Of a stretch of 64,000 bases of DNA, positions 62,876 to 64,000 are shown in pieces. The notes beneath the pieces are model-generated. The model searched no databases, was not told the origin of the DNA, and saw only the letters and a program-made list of their open reading frames with translations. How positions within the stretch are numbered: position 1 is the stretch's first letter; every line of letters begins with the position of its first letter. The stretch spans positions 62,001 to 126,000 of the forward strand of contig JAVJQT010000010.1 in assembly GCA_040218795.1 (NCBI GenBank), read 5' to 3'. The position numbers were made by a program, and so were the translations under genes. Origin of the DNA: CCMP332 sp040218795 (GTDB lineage: Bacteria; Bacteroidota; Bacteroidia; Cytophagales; CCMP332).

Positions 62876-63781
62876 TCAGATCTCTTTGCTTTGAGAGGAA
62901 TTGTCCTCCGATGAAGAAGTGCTGTTGTCTTCTGTAAATAATGGCACTTCTTTTCCGCCTTCCTCGTCTTCTTTTTCTTCTTCCTCTTCTTCAAACAGAT
63001 ATCTGTTCAATCGATATCGAATGTCAGTAGGAGAAAGGTTTGAATATATTTTGCCATTTCTTGCAATAGAAAATTGACCGGTCTCTTCGGATACCACCAA
63101 AACCAAAGTATCTGTATTTTCTGACATACCCAGGGCAGCCCTGTGTCTTAAACCCATGGATGCAGGTAAGGAATCATTCTCTGAAACCGGCAAAACACAT
63201 CTGGCAGCTTTAATGCGATTTTTATAAACAATTACAGCACCATCGTGAAGTGGGCTGTACTTATTGAATATGGAAATCAAAAGCCGTTTTGAAAGAACGG
63301 AATCGAGTATATCTCCCGATTCAGCATAAAATTTTAGTTCTGAGTTTTTGCTGAATACAATAAGTGCACCTGTATTTGAACCACCCATGGTTTTTACAGC
63401 TTCAATAATTGGGGTAATGTTAAAATAGCGCATTTGTGCCCTTTTGTTCCAGGGCCATACAAAGAGAAAGTTTTCATTGTTGAAGATGGTTGTTTTCCCT
63501 ACCAGGAGAAGGAATTTTCGAATTTCCTGTTGAAATAATATTATCGCTGCTAATACGCCCACCCCGGTAAACTGGCCTAAAATAGAACTCAGAAGCTCCA
63601 TTTTTGCCGCTTTTACAATAAGGTACAACAATACAATTGAAAGAAGACCAATGAAAATTTTTACTGCCACAGAACCGCGCAGCAGTTTATACAATTGATA
63701 AAGCAATAGGCTGACCAAAAATATATCGATAAAATCGACCAGTGAAAAATTCAGAAATCCTATTTTAATAAATGCTATCAC
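62876..63781 (-). CDS. cdaA: Diadenylate cyclase CdaA-type
   Basis: 301 aa from GTG at 63781. Three N-terminal membrane segments and the DAC domain with SPLHDGAVIV (DGA) and GLRHRAALGMSENTD (RHR). Makes c-di-AMP. The C-terminus has a Glu-rich, Ser-rich tail (EEEEEEKEDEEGG). Overlaps folP by 17 bases. Confidence 0.9.
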   Translation of the reverse strand: MIAFIKIGFLNFSLVDFIDIFLVSLLLYQLYKLLRGSVAVKIFIGLLSIVLLYLIVKAAKMELLSSILGQFTGVGVLAAIILFQQEIRKFLLLVGKTTIFNNENFLFVWPWNKRAQMRYFNITPIIEAVKTMGGSNTGALIVFSKNSELKFYAESGDILDSVLSKRLLISIFNKYSPLHDGAVIVYKNRIKAARCVLPVSENDSLPASMGLRHRAALGMSENTDTLVLVVSEETGQFSIARNGKIYSNLSPTDIRYRLNRYLFEEEEEEKEDEEGGKEVPLFTEDNSTSSSEDNSSQSKEI

Positions 63782-64000
63782 TATTGTATTTAAGATATAA
63801 TTCTATTGTTTCTTTTGCCTCTTTAACGTCATGAACTCTCAATAAATTCGCTCCCTGTGTTAATGCAAGCATATTTAATGCCGTAGTTCCATTCAGCGCT
63901 TCATCGGCTTCAATACCCAAACTTTTAAAAATCATTGATTTCCTGGAAATCCCCACCAAAAGAGGTCTTTCAAACAATTCAAAAGCTCTCAGTTGTCTTA
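63765..64000 (-). CDS. folP: Dihydropteroate synthase, C-terminal part (cut by the window end)
   Basis: About 78 residues: LRAFELFERPLLVGISRKSMI is the conserved sulphonamide-site region, then DEALNGTTALNMLALTQGANL and RVHDVKEAKE. The 5' part is beyond 64000. Makes dihydropteroate in folate synthesis. Confidence 0.9.
   Translation of the reverse strand, partial: RQLRAFELFERPLLVGISRKSMIFKSLGIEADEALNGTTALNMLALTQGANLLRVHDVKEAKETIELYLKYNSDSIY

Overview
The window looks like a low-GC chromosome segment from a marine or soil Bacteroidota, most likely Cytophagales-like. The evidence is a type IX secretion sorting domain (41869-42588), a PorD/DUF4835 gene, a DUF6029 outer-membrane barrel, Omp28-type and SusD-era lipoprotein signals, promoter elements of the Bacteroidota TAnnTTTG type, and a clade II (Sec-exported) nitrous oxide reductase cluster. 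No rRNA, tRNA, CRISPR array or insertion sequence was recognised.

Layout. (1) 1-3464 is an AT-rich accessory patch. It carries a small Cys/His protein, a TIR-like protein, a helical gene split at an A10 run, and a coupled pair ending in a HEPN-like R-x4-H protein. It lies between two copies of an mnmE 3'-end sequence, the classic trmE/thdF island attachment site. (2) 3477-10398 is further accessory DNA: a MazG-like pyrophosphohydrolase coupled to a GIY-YIG/DUF2075/S24 fusion, then large secreted proteins of unknown role. (3) 10472-14875 is a minus-strand block of five genes (two membrane proteins, an FAD sugar-lactone-type oxidase, a Bor-like lipoprotein, an EEP hydrolase), with the same 20-bp palindrome upstream of two of its transcription units. 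(4) 14939-15597 holds 68-bp tandem repeats, a long inverted repeat, and a stand-alone GIY-YIG gene. (5) 15594-18517 has a kinase-like protein without an ATPase domain, an amidohydrolase and a LuxR-type regulator.

(6) 19237-28830 is a minus-strand nitrous oxide reduction region: Rrf2/NsrR-like regulator, RIC Fe-S repair protein, cytochrome c, fasciclin lipoprotein, NosZ, membrane protein, NosL, a NosL-barrel fusion, NosD, NosF, NosY. There is a GGACAA-n2-TT(G/A)TCC operator upstream of the RIC gene and another upstream of the regulator, and an intrinsic terminator right after nosZ. TspO and a thioesterase lie divergently. (7) 29973-64000 is mostly conserved core: hemH, rsmG, an ECF sigma factor, tgt, lptF/G, bamD-rpoZ-coaBC-porD-recN-fabI, ispE, a hybrid kinase, metG, dps, a threonine-degradation pair (SDR dehydrogenase and kbl), cdaA and the 3' part of folP.

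The strongest leads for undescribed biology are the TIR-like/HEPN-like mini-island at the mnmE attachment site, the MazG plus nuclease-helicase-protease fusion, the palindrome-marked 10.5-14.9 kb block, and the NosL-outer-membrane-barrel fusion.
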